From assembly GCF_002343915.1 (NCBI RefSeq), contig NZ_NETK01000001.1, positions 2,676,001 through 2,740,000 on the forward strand: a stretch of DNA of 64,000 nucleotides, read 5' to 3'. Below, piece after piece: positions 35,936 through 47,500 of the stretch. Each line of letters starts with the position of its first letter. The first letter of the stretch is position 1. This stretch comes from Nannocystis exedens (GTDB taxonomy: Bacteria > Myxococcota_A > Polyangia > Nannocystales > Nannocystaceae). A program made the translations under genes and the position numbers. The notes below the pieces were generated by a model. That model was given only the letters and a program-made list of their open reading frames with translations. It ran no database searches and was not told the DNA's origin.

Positions 35936-36880
35936 TTAGAACCTGCCCTGAAGCACCACTCCGGCCCCGCCGCGCAGCCAGGTCGGGGCCAGGCCGAGGT
36001 CGCGGCGGGCCCGCTGCTGGCCGGCCGCGCCGGCGCCGAGCAGGCCGATGCCGGTGACGACCAGCACGCCGCCGGCCACCGCGGTGGCGATCGCCAGGGT
36101 GTTGGCGGCGGTGCCCTGGTCGAGCAGGTCGCGGTAGACGGCGGGGTCGGTGACGCCGTCGGCCTTGGCGGCCTCGCCGTCGCGGTCGACGCGGGCGCCG
36201 CGGGCGAGGCCGTAGGCCATCACCCCGAGGACGATCGCGCCGGCGCCGGTGAGCGCCCCACCGGCGATGGTGAGGCGACGCGCGCGTTTGGCCTCGCGCT
36301 CGGCGACCGCGCGGGCCTCGGCCTCGCGCGCCTCGCTCGCTTTCTGCGCCGCAACGTGGGGCCCGGGGCCGCCCTCGCCGCGCGCCTCCGCGGCCTCGGC
36401 CGCGGCCTGCTTGTCGGCCGCCTCGCGCTCCTCGGCGACCCGGATCTTCTCGCGCAGCTCGTCGAGCGTGCTCTGCACCTTCGCAGTGGTGTTCTTGTCC
36501 TTGGCGCTGATCGTCTTCAGGTAGTTGTCGAACAGCCGCTCGGCCTTGCGGAGGTACACGAGCTGCGGGTCGAGCTCGTAGGCCTCGACGCACGCCTGGG
36601 CGATCTGGTAGGCCAGCACGTTGCGCCGCTTGTCGTACGCCGGCTCGTTCGGCAGCGCGGCGTAGGCCTGCGTCCACAGCTCGATCGCGCCGGCGTAGTC
36701 GGCCGTCTCGAAGCGCGTCTGCGCCTCCTGCGCGAGCGCGCTGATCTTGGCGTTGAGCTCGTCGCCCGCCTTCGCCTTCGCCGGGGCGGCGGCGCGGACC
36801 TCGGGCGCCGCCGGCAGGGCGGCCAGCGCCGCCGCGAGCCCCGCGGACAACCATCGCCGCCCGTGCGTCGCCATCGCCAT
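35936..36880 (-). CDS. Secreted or membrane TPR-like protein with two C-terminal membrane helices
   Basis: Protein of 314 residues. The N-terminal signal (WLSAGLAAALAALPAAPEVR) ends in an AxA-like site. A helical segment with two TPR-like units (QEAQTRFETADYAGAIELWT, NVLAYQIAQACVEAYELDPQ) is followed by a Glu/Ala/Arg coiled coil (SEAREAEARAVAEREAKRAR). Two membrane helices (LTIAGGALTGAGAIVLGVMAYG and IATAVAGGVLVVTGIGLLGAG) close the protein. This layout is common among Polyangia proteins of unknown function. ATG 36880 starts the signal; the neighbouring plus-strand gene begins at 37027, so the two are divergent. Confidence 0.8.
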   Translation of the reverse strand: MAMATHGRRWLSAGLAAALAALPAAPEVRAAAPAKAKAGDELNAKISALAQEAQTRFETADYAGAIELWTQAYAALPNEPAYDKRRNVLAYQIAQACVEAYELDPQLVYLRKAERLFDNYLKTISAKDKNTTAKVQSTLDELREKIRVAEEREAADKQAAAEAAEARGEGGPGPHVAAQKASEAREAEARAVAEREAKRARRLTIAGGALTGAGAIVLGVMAYGLARGARVDRDGEAAKADGVTDPAVYRDLLDQGTAANTLAIATAVAGGVLVVTGIGLLGAGAAGQQRARRDLGLAPTWLRGGAGVVLQGRF

Positions 36881-37026
36881 GAAGGGCCGCGATCATATGC
36901 CGCCGGCCCCCGAGGCCACAAGGCGCAGTTCCGCGCGCCCGATCGGCAGTTTGTCATGCCCCGTGTCGCATGGGACAGGTTGGCGGCGTTGCACCGCCGG
37001 CACGTCCTCGCCGATACTGCCAGGCG

Positions 37027-38148
37027 ATGGCGCGCCCGCTCCTCGTCGCCTGGGCGCTCGCGCTCAGCGCCTGCTTCACCGGCGGTTTCCTGTCCGGCCA
37101 GCCCTGCACCGCCGACAGCGACTGCGGCCCGAGCCTGCGCTGCGAGGCGGGCGTGTGCGGCGGACCCTCGGCGCAGACGAGCCCGACGTCGACGACGACC
37201 GCCACGCCGACCACGACGACGACCACGAGCGACGCGACGGCTGCCCCGCCGACGTCGACGACGACCACGGCGACGACCGACACGACGCTGACGCCGGTGA
37301 CGAGCACGTCCACCGGCGAGGACGAGACCACGGGGGGCGGCTGCGGGATCGGCCGGTGCAAGGACCTCGACATCCTGTTCGTCGCCGACAACTCGCCGAG
37401 CATGCTGATCAAGACCCTCATCCTGCTCGACTTCATCTCCACGTTCGGCAACGAGATGATCCCCGAGCTGCGCCAGGCCTGCAGCATCCACCTCGGCGTG
37501 GTCACCTCCGGCCCCTACGCCAGCAACCCGCCCGAGTGCCAGAAGCTCGGCGCGCTCGTCAGCGCCGACGACGACGGCAACCCGTGCATGTTCTCGGAGG
37601 GCCTGCCCTACGCGACCATGCCCGACCTCGACATGCCGCTGACGCTCGAGTGCCTGTTCAACATCGGCGCCGAGGGCGACCCCGACGAGCGGCCGGTCGA
37701 CGCCCTGTTCGGCGCGCTCGACCCGACGCTCAACATGGGCTGCAACCAGGGCTTTTACCGCCCCGATGCGTTCCTCACGATGATCCTGCTGGCCGACGAG
37801 GACGACGACAACAACGACGCCCAGGGCCACGACGGCTCCGAAGAGATCTTCGAAAGCTTCTGGGCCGGCTCGCTGATCAACATCAAGCCGACCGGGATCG
37901 ACGACCTCTACATGATCGGCCTGCTCGGCGACCCCAAGACGGGCGAGCCGGCCTGCGCCTGGGACCCGAGCCAGAACGAAGACGGATTCGGCACCGAGAC
38001 GACCCCCAAGCTGCGCGCTTTCATCCAGTCGCTGCCCCCGGACCGTTACGCGATCGACACGCTGTGCAACGTGGTGCCGGGGGGCAGCGCGTACGTGCCG
38101 CTGATGCAGGAGATCCGCGCCGAGCTGCGCGCCGCTTGCGGGGCGTGA
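37027..38148 (+). CDS. von Willebrand A-like lipoprotein, paralogue of 27391
   Basis: Predicted surface lipoprotein of 373 residues. From ATG 37027 the signal peptide ARPLLVAWALALSAC ends in a lipobox. A short Cys-rich unit (CTADSDCGPSLRCEAGVC) and a Thr-rich linker (TATPTTTTTTSDATAAPPTS) lead to the vWA-like domain: DLDILFVADNSPSMLIK supplies the Asp-x-Ser-x-Ser metal site; CSIHLGVVTSGPYASN, ERPVDALFGALDPTLNMGCN and DAFLTMILLADEDDDNND follow. It has the same build as the protein at 27391-28536. The gene ends 13 bp before the kinase frame that leads into the T6SS block, so some read-through is possible. Confidence 0.85.
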   Translation: MARPLLVAWALALSACFTGGFLSGQPCTADSDCGPSLRCEAGVCGGPSAQTSPTSTTTATPTTTTTTSDATAAPPTSTTTTATTDTTLTPVTSTSTGEDETTGGGCGIGRCKDLDILFVADNSPSMLIKTLILLDFISTFGNEMIPELRQACSIHLGVVTSGPYASNPPECQKLGALVSADDDGNPCMFSEGLPYATMPDLDMPLTLECLFNIGAEGDPDERPVDALFGALDPTLNMGCNQGFYRPDAFLTMILLADEDDDNNDAQGHDGSEEIFESFWAGSLINIKPTGIDDLYMIGLLGDPKTGEPACAWDPSQNEDGFGTETTPKLRAFIQSLPPDRYAIDTLCNVVPGGSAYVPLMQEIRAELRAACGA

Positions 38149-38161
38149 CCGCCGCGGGCTG

Positions 38162-40498
<2,337 letters not shown>

Positions 40499-40513
40499 CG
40501 GCGGGTCCCATCG

Positions 40514-40605
40514 ACATGTCCCCCAGGGCATGTCCCCTGCGACATGCCGTCGGCCCGCCGACCGGCGCCTGCTCGGAAGGACATGTCACATGTCCCCCAG
40601 GGCAT
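40514..40605. repeat. 18-bp direct repeats and palindromes between convergent kinase and tssA
   Basis: The motif ACATGTCCCCCAGGGCAT occurs exactly at 40514-40531 and 40588-40605. Between them are further half-sites: CATGTCCCC, GACATGCC, and GGACATGT (40579-40586). The gap separates two convergent genes (stops 40498 and 40614). A role as bidirectional terminator or as a dispersed repeat is possible; no gene is present. Confidence 0.7.
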
Positions 40606-40613
40606 CTCGTGAC

Positions 40614-43060
40614 TCAGCTCTTCGGCACCAGCGCGGCCGCGCGCACCGGATCGAGGCCGGCGAGGCGGGCCAGCGCCGCGTCGACGGCGGCCTTCTCGGC
40701 CGGCTGGCCCTTCGGCGCGCTGCGGACGTGGCCCTCGAGGCAGCGGGCCGCCAGCTCCGGCTCCCACGCGTCGAGGTGCTGCCCGTCGATCTCCCCGACC
40801 AGCCCCGCGAACAGCGAGCGCGCCAGCCCGAGCTCGCCGCCGTCGAGGCAGGCCTCGGCCAGCTCGACGCGACGGAGGAAGCGGGACCGCCCGCCCACGG
40901 CCGACTGCACGCGCACGGCCCCGAGGCGCAGGCCCTCCTCGCGCTTGCCGCGGAGCAGGCCCTTGATCTGCGCGATCGCGGCGTCGTCGATCCCGCTGGC
41001 CACCGGAGCGGCGATCACGATCTGCGCCGGCCCGCCCGCAGCCGGGGCCGCCGCCGCACCGCCGCCACCACCGCCGCCGCCGAGCGCCTCGCGCTCGAGC
41101 AGCGCCCGGGTCGCGTCGCTGCACATCGGCGCGCCCGAGTTGTCCTTGAGCTCGAAGATCTTCGGCAGGCGCGTCAGCAGGGCGCCGACCTCGGCCAGAA
41201 GGCCGCGCAGCGCCGCGTCGTGGTCCGGGCCGAGGTGCTTCAGCGCCTCGATGCTGTAGCGGTGGAGGTCGAGCGTGAACCGGTTCATCGGCAGCAGCGA
41301 CTCGCTGTTCTCGACCAGCTCGGCCCACTTGCCGGCGTTCATCAGCGCCTCGAGGCGGTTGCGCTCGCCCTCGGGCAGGCCGTTGATCGCCGTGTTGCCG
41401 TCGGGGCGGATCGGCGGCGGCGCGGCGATGTAGATCCACAGGCCCGAGCGCAGCAGGCGGTAGGCCAGCGCGTCGCTGGTCTTGGCCCGACGCAGCGCGT
41501 GCGCCAGCTTGACCAGCTCCTCGCCGGTGCCGCGCAGGAACCTGTCGACCGCGGCGAGGTCGGCGGTCGGCGCGGCGGCGACGGTCTTGGGCGGCTCGAC
41601 CACCACCGCCGGCTTCGGCGGGCTGGCCTGAGGGACAGGCGGCGGCGCAGCCTGCTGCGGCGGAGGCGGAGGCGGAGGCGGCGGTGCGGCCTGCGGCGGC
41701 GGCGGCGGCGGGCCTCGACCTTCGGCGGCGGCGGCGGCGGTGCGGCCGGCTTGGGCGGCTCGGGCGCGGGGATCGTCAGCAAGAGCTGATCGATCGACTG
41801 CAGCAGCGGGCGCAGGTTGGGCGCCTGGTCGGCGTAGCGGGCGCGCGTCACCTGTTGCAGCCGCGTCGCGCTGTCCTTGAGCTGCTCGAGCGCCGCGCGC
41901 TCGTTCGGCTTCGGCTGCCACGCGCCCAGCTCGGGCTCGACCTGCTCGAGCATGCCGCGCAGCGCCCCCGCCCGGCCGCGCAGGCGGGCCGCCGGCGGGA
42001 ACGCGGTGTCCCAGAACGCGTCGGCGACCTCGGCGAGGATCGCCAGGCCGAGCGCGAGCCCGTCGATGCGCCGCGTCTTGAACCGCGCCAGCGCCTGGTG
42101 GCACACCACCCGCAGGTCCTTCGCCTGCGTCTTCAGCACGGTGTCGGCGTTCTGCACGATCGCCGCCCAGTCGATCGCCCCGCCGGTCGGCGACTGCAGC
42201 TTGTCGATCTCGGCGAGGATCGCCTGGTACTCGCTCGACTCGGTCGGGTCGCGCCCGGCCGGGTTGGCGCCGGCGATCGGCGCCAGCCACGGCCCGGCGA
42301 TGTCCTTCGGGGTCGGCTTGGCCGGCGCCGGCGGCGGCTCGGGCGCGGCGGCCGGCGCGGCCGGCGGCGCCGCAGGGGTCGCCGCGGCCGCGGGCGCCGG
42401 CGCGGCCGCAGCGGCCGGCGCGGCGGCTGCCTGTTGGGACATGTCCGGAGCGACCTGTCCCGAAGGCGCTTCGGGCTGCGGCTCGGCCTTGGGCTCGGGC
42501 GGCAGGGTCGCCTGGATGCTCTCGAGCAGGTCGGTCCACTCCTTGAAGGAGGGCACGTGGTCGCCGAGCTTGTCGCGCGCGCGGCCGCGGAGCTGCTTGC
42601 TGGCGGTGACGAGGGCGGTGATCGCCGCGCGGTCGGAGACCTGCGGCGTGTAGCTCTGCAGCGCCGCGGCGGCGTGCTCGAGCAGCCACTTGAGCGCGGT
42701 GCCGCGGCCCTTGAGGCGGGCGACCGGCGGGTACATCGTGTCCCAGAAGCGGTCGAACAGGCCGTCGACGACGAGGACGCCGACGGCGAGGCCGTGGATC
42801 CCGCGGGTCTTGTGCAGGGCGAAGGCGGTGTAGGCGGCGACGAGGAGGTCCTTGGCGACCTTGCCGAGGATCTCGCGGCCGAGGCTCTCGACGCGCGCCC
42901 AGCCGACGGCCTCGCCGATCGGCGAGTTCTCCTTGTCGACCTCGACCCGCAGCTCCTGGTAGCGCTCGTCGGTGCTGGGGTTCTTGCCGCCGGGCTCGGC
43001 GGCGGAGATCGGCGCGAGCAGGGCCTCGGCCTCCTTGATGAACACCTCGGCGATCGCCAC
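40614..43060 (-). pseudogene. tssA: T6SS protein TssA with two ImpA_N domains, frameshifted in the proline linker
   Basis: TssA caps and nucleates the T6SS tube-sheath. The gene starts at GTG 43060 after GGAGGG. Residues about 1-140 are an ImpA_N domain (EAEALLAPISAAEPGGKNPS, VVDGLFDRFWDTMYPPVARL). After a Pro/Ala linker a second ImpA_N domain follows (IAGPWLAPIAGANPAGRDPT, DAFWDTAFPPAARLRGRAGA). The C-terminal VasJ-like part (AVDRFLRGTGEELVKLAHAL to VRAAALVPKS) is read in another frame. The break lies at about 41711 in a Pro-encoding GGC run: one extra C would restore KVEA followed by a Pro run. It may be a sequencing error in low-complexity GC, a real mutation, or a slippage switch. If real, the product loses the C-terminal ring-forming part. 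Last gene of the tss transcription unit, 20 bp after tssC. Confidence 0.85.
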
Positions 43061-43083
43061 GGCTCCCTCCTATTCCCCTCGGC

Positions 43084-44526
43084 TCACTCGCGCGAGCCCG
43101 TGCTCTTCTCCAGCCGCCCGAGCAGCGACAGCGTGAACGAGGCGCTGTTGTGCGTGAGGTGCGGCTGCAGCAGCAATTGACAGCGGTACCAGCCGGTCTG
43201 CCCCTCGACCGACTCGACCTTGATCGAGGCCTTGCGCAGCGGCTTCCTCGCCCGCGTCTCCCAGTGCGGGTTCTCGACGTCGGACACGAAGCCGCGCAGC
43301 CAGTCGGTCAGCTCTTTCTGCAGGGTCTGGCGGCTGTCCCACTGGCCGAGCCGCTCGCTCTGCACGCGCTTGATGTAGTGCGACAGCCGGCACACCAGGA
43401 ACATGTACGGCAGCTGGGCGCCGAGCCGCTCCGAGGCCTGGGCCGCGCGGCCCTCCTCGGTGTCGGCGTACTTGCGCGGCCGCTGGGTCGACGAGGCCGA
43501 GTGGATCATCGCCCCGCCCGACGCGCGGTCGTAGACGAGGGCGATGAAGCCCTCCTCGCTGAGCATGTGCTCGATGCGGCTGGTGATCAGGCACTCGAAC
43601 GGGCAGCGCGGCGCGAGGCCCGGCATCGACGGGAAGCCGATCTGCGTCAGCCCCTCGATCATCCCGCCGGCGCGCGAGCCGATGATGTACACGCACCAGC
43701 GCGTGCGCGCGAAGCTGTCGATCGCCCGCACCGCGAACGCGAACGAGGCCCGGCCCCACAGGTAGTGCTCGTGGTCGTCCTCGACGCGTTCGCGGTAGCG
43801 CAGCGGCATGAACGGGTCGCCGTCGACGCGGTACGGCACGCGCAGCAAGAACCGCGGCAGGCACAGGCCGACGTAGCGCGCGTCCTCGGTGTCGCGGAAC
43901 GAGTGCCACAGGCGGTAGCGCGGGCCGCCGAGGATCGCCCGCAGGTCGCGGACGCGCGGCATCTGGTCGAGACACTCGAGGCCGAAGAAGCCGGCCGCGG
44001 CGTTGGCGATGAACGGCGAGTGAGCCATCGCCGCCACCGCGGCGCACTGGCGCAGGAGCCCGAGGTCCTCGGCGCCCGGGCCGAAGTCGTAGTCGGCGCA
44101 GATCAGCCCGTACGGCTTGCCGCCGAAGGTCGCGTAGGCGCTCGAGTACACCAGGCGGTACAGCCCCGACTGGGGGATCTCCGGCGCGTCGGCGAAGTCG
44201 TCGGCGAGCTCCTGCTTCGTCACGCTGACCAGCTCGATGAACGTGTTGTCGCCCTCGCGCACGTGCTCGACCACGAACCGCAGCCCGCGCCACGCCGCCT
44301 CGAGCGCCTGCACGTTCGGGTGGTGCAGGATGAGGTCGAGCTGGGCGCTCAGGCGGCGGTCGAGCTCGGCGATCATGCTGTCGACGTGGACCGCGTCGAC
44401 CAGCTCCGGCGCGCGCCAGGCCGCCGTGCGGGCCAGGCCGGCGAGCACCGTCTTGAGCCCGCGGCGGACCCTGGGGCGGTCGCTCTCGGGCACGCCCTCG
44501 AGCAGCGCTTCGAGCACCGTCGCCAA
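43084..44526 (-). CDS. tssC: T6SS contractile sheath large subunit TssC
   Basis: Sheath protein (VipB/EvpB family, 480 aa) that with TssB forms the contractile tail. Family motifs in order: PNVQALEAAWRGLRFVVEHV, GLICADYDFGPGAEDLGLLR, HSFRDTEDARYVGLCLPRFL, YLWGRASFAFAVRAIDSFAR, RLGAQLPYMFLVCRLSHYIK and the C-terminal QLLLQPHLTHNSASFTLSLL. The start is inferred as TTG 44526: it lies two bases after the tssM stop, with GGAGG nine bases before it; the frame continues upstream inside tssM but that is antisense-like noise. tssB normally precedes tssC; here tssM precedes it and no tssB is in the window. Confidence 0.93.
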   Translation of the reverse strand: MATVLEALLEGVPESDRPRVRRGLKTVLAGLARTAAWRAPELVDAVHVDSMIAELDRRLSAQLDLILHHPNVQALEAAWRGLRFVVEHVREGDNTFIELVSVTKQELADDFADAPEIPQSGLYRLVYSSAYATFGGKPYGLICADYDFGPGAEDLGLLRQCAAVAAMAHSPFIANAAAGFFGLECLDQMPRVRDLRAILGGPRYRLWHSFRDTEDARYVGLCLPRFLLRVPYRVDGDPFMPLRYRERVEDDHEHYLWGRASFAFAVRAIDSFARTRWCVYIIGSRAGGMIEGLTQIGFPSMPGLAPRCPFECLITSRIEHMLSEEGFIALVYDRASGGAMIHSASSTQRPRKYADTEEGRAAQASERLGAQLPYMFLVCRLSHYIKRVQSERLGQWDSRQTLQKELTDWLRGFVSDVENPHWETRARKPLRKASIKVESVEGQTGWYRCQLLLQPHLTHNSASFTLSLLGRLEKSTGSRE

Positions 44527-44528
44527 GG

Positions 44529-47500
44529 TCAGCTGCCTCCGCAGGGCGCCATGTTGGTGAACAGCCGCTTGGGCGGCAGCACGTCGGCGGCGCGGACCAG
44601 CGACAGGAACTGCTTGCTGCCGTTCGGCAGGCCGAAGAACGCGGTGCCGCCGCGGACCCGGCGCGGCCGCACGCGCACGTCGAGCACGCCGAGGTTGTAC
44701 GAGGTCATGTCGAAGCGGAAGTTGACGACCTCGTCGCCCTTGAACTCGGGCACCGTCGACGGCGGCTTCTCGAGCAGCTCGAACAGGCCCCACTCGCCGG
44801 ACATCGCCAGCACCTTGTTGGTCTGGCGGCCGTAGGCCTTGAGCGACGCGCCGTGCTCCTCCTTGCCGGGCCAGCGCATGAGCGTCGGCTTCTCGTTGCC
44901 GCACGCGAACTCGATCTTCTTGCCCTCGACGGTGACCTCGACCTTGCTGACCTGCGGGTTGCAGGCGAGGATGAGCTCGAAGTCGACGCGCAGCTCCTCG
45001 TTCTGGAAGAACACCGTGCCGATGTCCTGGGCGCGGTTGAGGAAGCGGATCACGCCGGGGTCGAGCTTGGGCCCGTCGTTGCGGCCGCGGTCGCGCAGCT
45101 CGACGGTGTTGCCCTCGAGCACCACGTAGCCGGACAACAGCTCCTCGCGGGCCTTGCGGATGAAGCCGTTCTCGGGGTGGAAGAACTCCTCGAAGTCGGC
45201 GACGGCCGCGTCGCTGCGCGAGTCGGCGGCGAACGGGTAGCGGCCGTCGAAGCGCTCGTACATCGGGTCGACGATGCGCGCGCACCAGTCGGCCACCGCG
45301 CCGGTGCCCTGGTCGCGGACCAGCATGCGCAGCAGCTCCTCGAGCGGCGTGACCAGCAGCTTGGTCGTGCCCGCGGTCCAGGTGTCGAGCTCGGCGTCCT
45401 GCACCAGCGACTTGGTGAAGTCGATCGCGCCGCGCAGCTGCTCGACCAGCGCCTTCTCCTCCTCCTTGTTCTCGAGCGCCTTGCCGATCGCGTCGCGCAG
45501 CTCCTTGAGCCGCCCGTGGTACTGGTCGAGCCCGGCGGTGCCCTCCTTGCCCTCGGGGGCGACGCCGAAGATCACCAGGCGCGCGAACTCCTTGCGCACC
45601 GCGTCGGCCTTGACCAGCCCGCCGGTGTTCTTGTCCTTGTCCTTGCTCAGCAGGGCGAGCAGCGACTTGTTGTCGCCGTAGTCGTAGTCGTCGGCGATCT
45701 CGGTGTGGCGCTTGAGCTCGGCGAACACCCGCCACAGCGGCAGGCGCGGGCCCTTGACCAGCTCGCCCATCAGCCGCTTGCCCTCGTCGAGGCTGGTCGG
45801 AGGGGCGATCCGCGTGCGCTGGATGAAGCGGCGCCACTCCTCCGTGTACATCTTGAAGTACTCGGTCCGCATCTCGGCGCCGCGCCGGCGCTGGCGCTGG
45901 CTGGCCTGCGCCTGGTCGAGCCCGAGCACCCACGAGTCGGCCTCGAGCGCGCTCGCCAGCTCGCGCTTGACGTAGGCCCAGCCCTCGATCGTGAACGCCG
46001 CCCGCACCTCGGTGCCGTCGTTCTCGAGGTCCGGCAGGCCGGTCAGCGTGCGCAGGTTGACCTTCGACAGCTCCTGGATGCCGTTGACCTCGTCGACGAT
46101 CTTCTCGACCTCGGCCCGCACCGAGTCCTCGCGCTTGAGGATCTCCTGCGCCTGCTCGATCAGCAGCGGGTCGCGCGGCAGGTTGAAGTCGCTGTCCTGC
46201 GCGAGGTCGATGTACTTGTCGACCGCGCGCTCGATCGCCGCGTACTCGGCGGTGCCGACCTGCGTGCGCGCGCTGCCCGACCAGCGGATCCGCAGCGTCT
46301 CGCGCAGGAACTTCGACTCCTGCGAGATCGGCTGCATCTCGTAGCTCTTCTTGTCGCCGGTGACGAGCAGGTAGAACCGCAGCGACAGGCGGTTGCGGAT
46401 CCGGTCCTCGATGTCGGGGATCAGCTCCGGCGACTCGAAGCGGGCCGCGAAGTCGCGCAGCTCCGCCTCGGCCTTGTCGCGCAGGGTCGAGGTCACGCCG
46501 GCGAACATCGCGTCCTTGTAGAAGCTGCGCAGCGGCGGCACGACCTCGTCGCGGAACAGGCCCCACTCCCGCACCTCGTCGCGGTCGTCGCCGCTCTCGT
46601 CCTCCCAGCGGGCCAGGAGCTCGCGCAGCGGCACGATCTTGCCGCTCTCGACCGGGACCCGCCGGCGTCCGCCGAGCTCGGCCGCCGCCGCGGCGCTGGC
46701 GTCGGCGGTCTGCTGGTTGAGCTCGCGGTTGCGGCCGGCCGCGCCGGCCGAGTCGAGCGCGACGTACAGGCCGACCATGCCGAGCGACGCGCCGACGGCG
46801 ATCCGCTTGATCGCCGACCGCTGCAGCGCGCGGGTGGTCCGGCGCGCCAGGCCGCCGGCGCGCAGCACGTGCGTGCCGATCAGCTCCTCGGCGAAGATCC
46901 GCCTGCTCGGCGCCGGGTCGGGCGCGGCCGGGGTGAAGCTGCCGCGTGTCTTTTTGGCCAGGTTCTCGAGGACGGCGTCGACGACCGGCTCGCCGTCCTG
47001 CATCGCGCTGGTGAGGAACACGCCGCGCAGGCGCACCGGGTCGCCGCCGCGGGCCGCGAGCACGCGCTGGGCGATGGCGGCCAGCGGCTCCTGCATGCCG
47101 GCGATCTGCTGCACGAGGGTGTAGATCCGGCCCTGGCGCGGCGGGTCGGGCTCGCGGAAGCGGCTGAGCAGGCGCAGCGCGCGGCGGTCGAGCCAGCCGG
47201 CCAGCGCGTCGAAGCGCGAGCGCAGCTCCTTGACCGCGAGCTCCTCGCTGCGGCCGTCGGGCAGCTCGAAGCCGAGCGGCGCGCTCAGGGTCTCGAACGC
47301 GCCGAGCACGTCGCCGAAGCCCGACAGGCGGTCGAGGCGGGTGACGACCAGGAACACCGGCACGTGGACCTGCAGGTTCGTCACCAGGTCGGAGACCTCC
47401 GCGGCGAGCAGGTCGCCGATCTCGCCGGCGCGGGCGATCGGGTCGGGCGCGGTGACGAGGTCGTCGGCGGCGACGCACAGCACGATCGCGTGCAGCGGCT

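Noticed and set aside
35915..37291. Plus-strand frame of 458 codons across the TPR-like gene
   Set aside because: Antisense to a supported gene and ends in Arg-rich low-complexity sequence.
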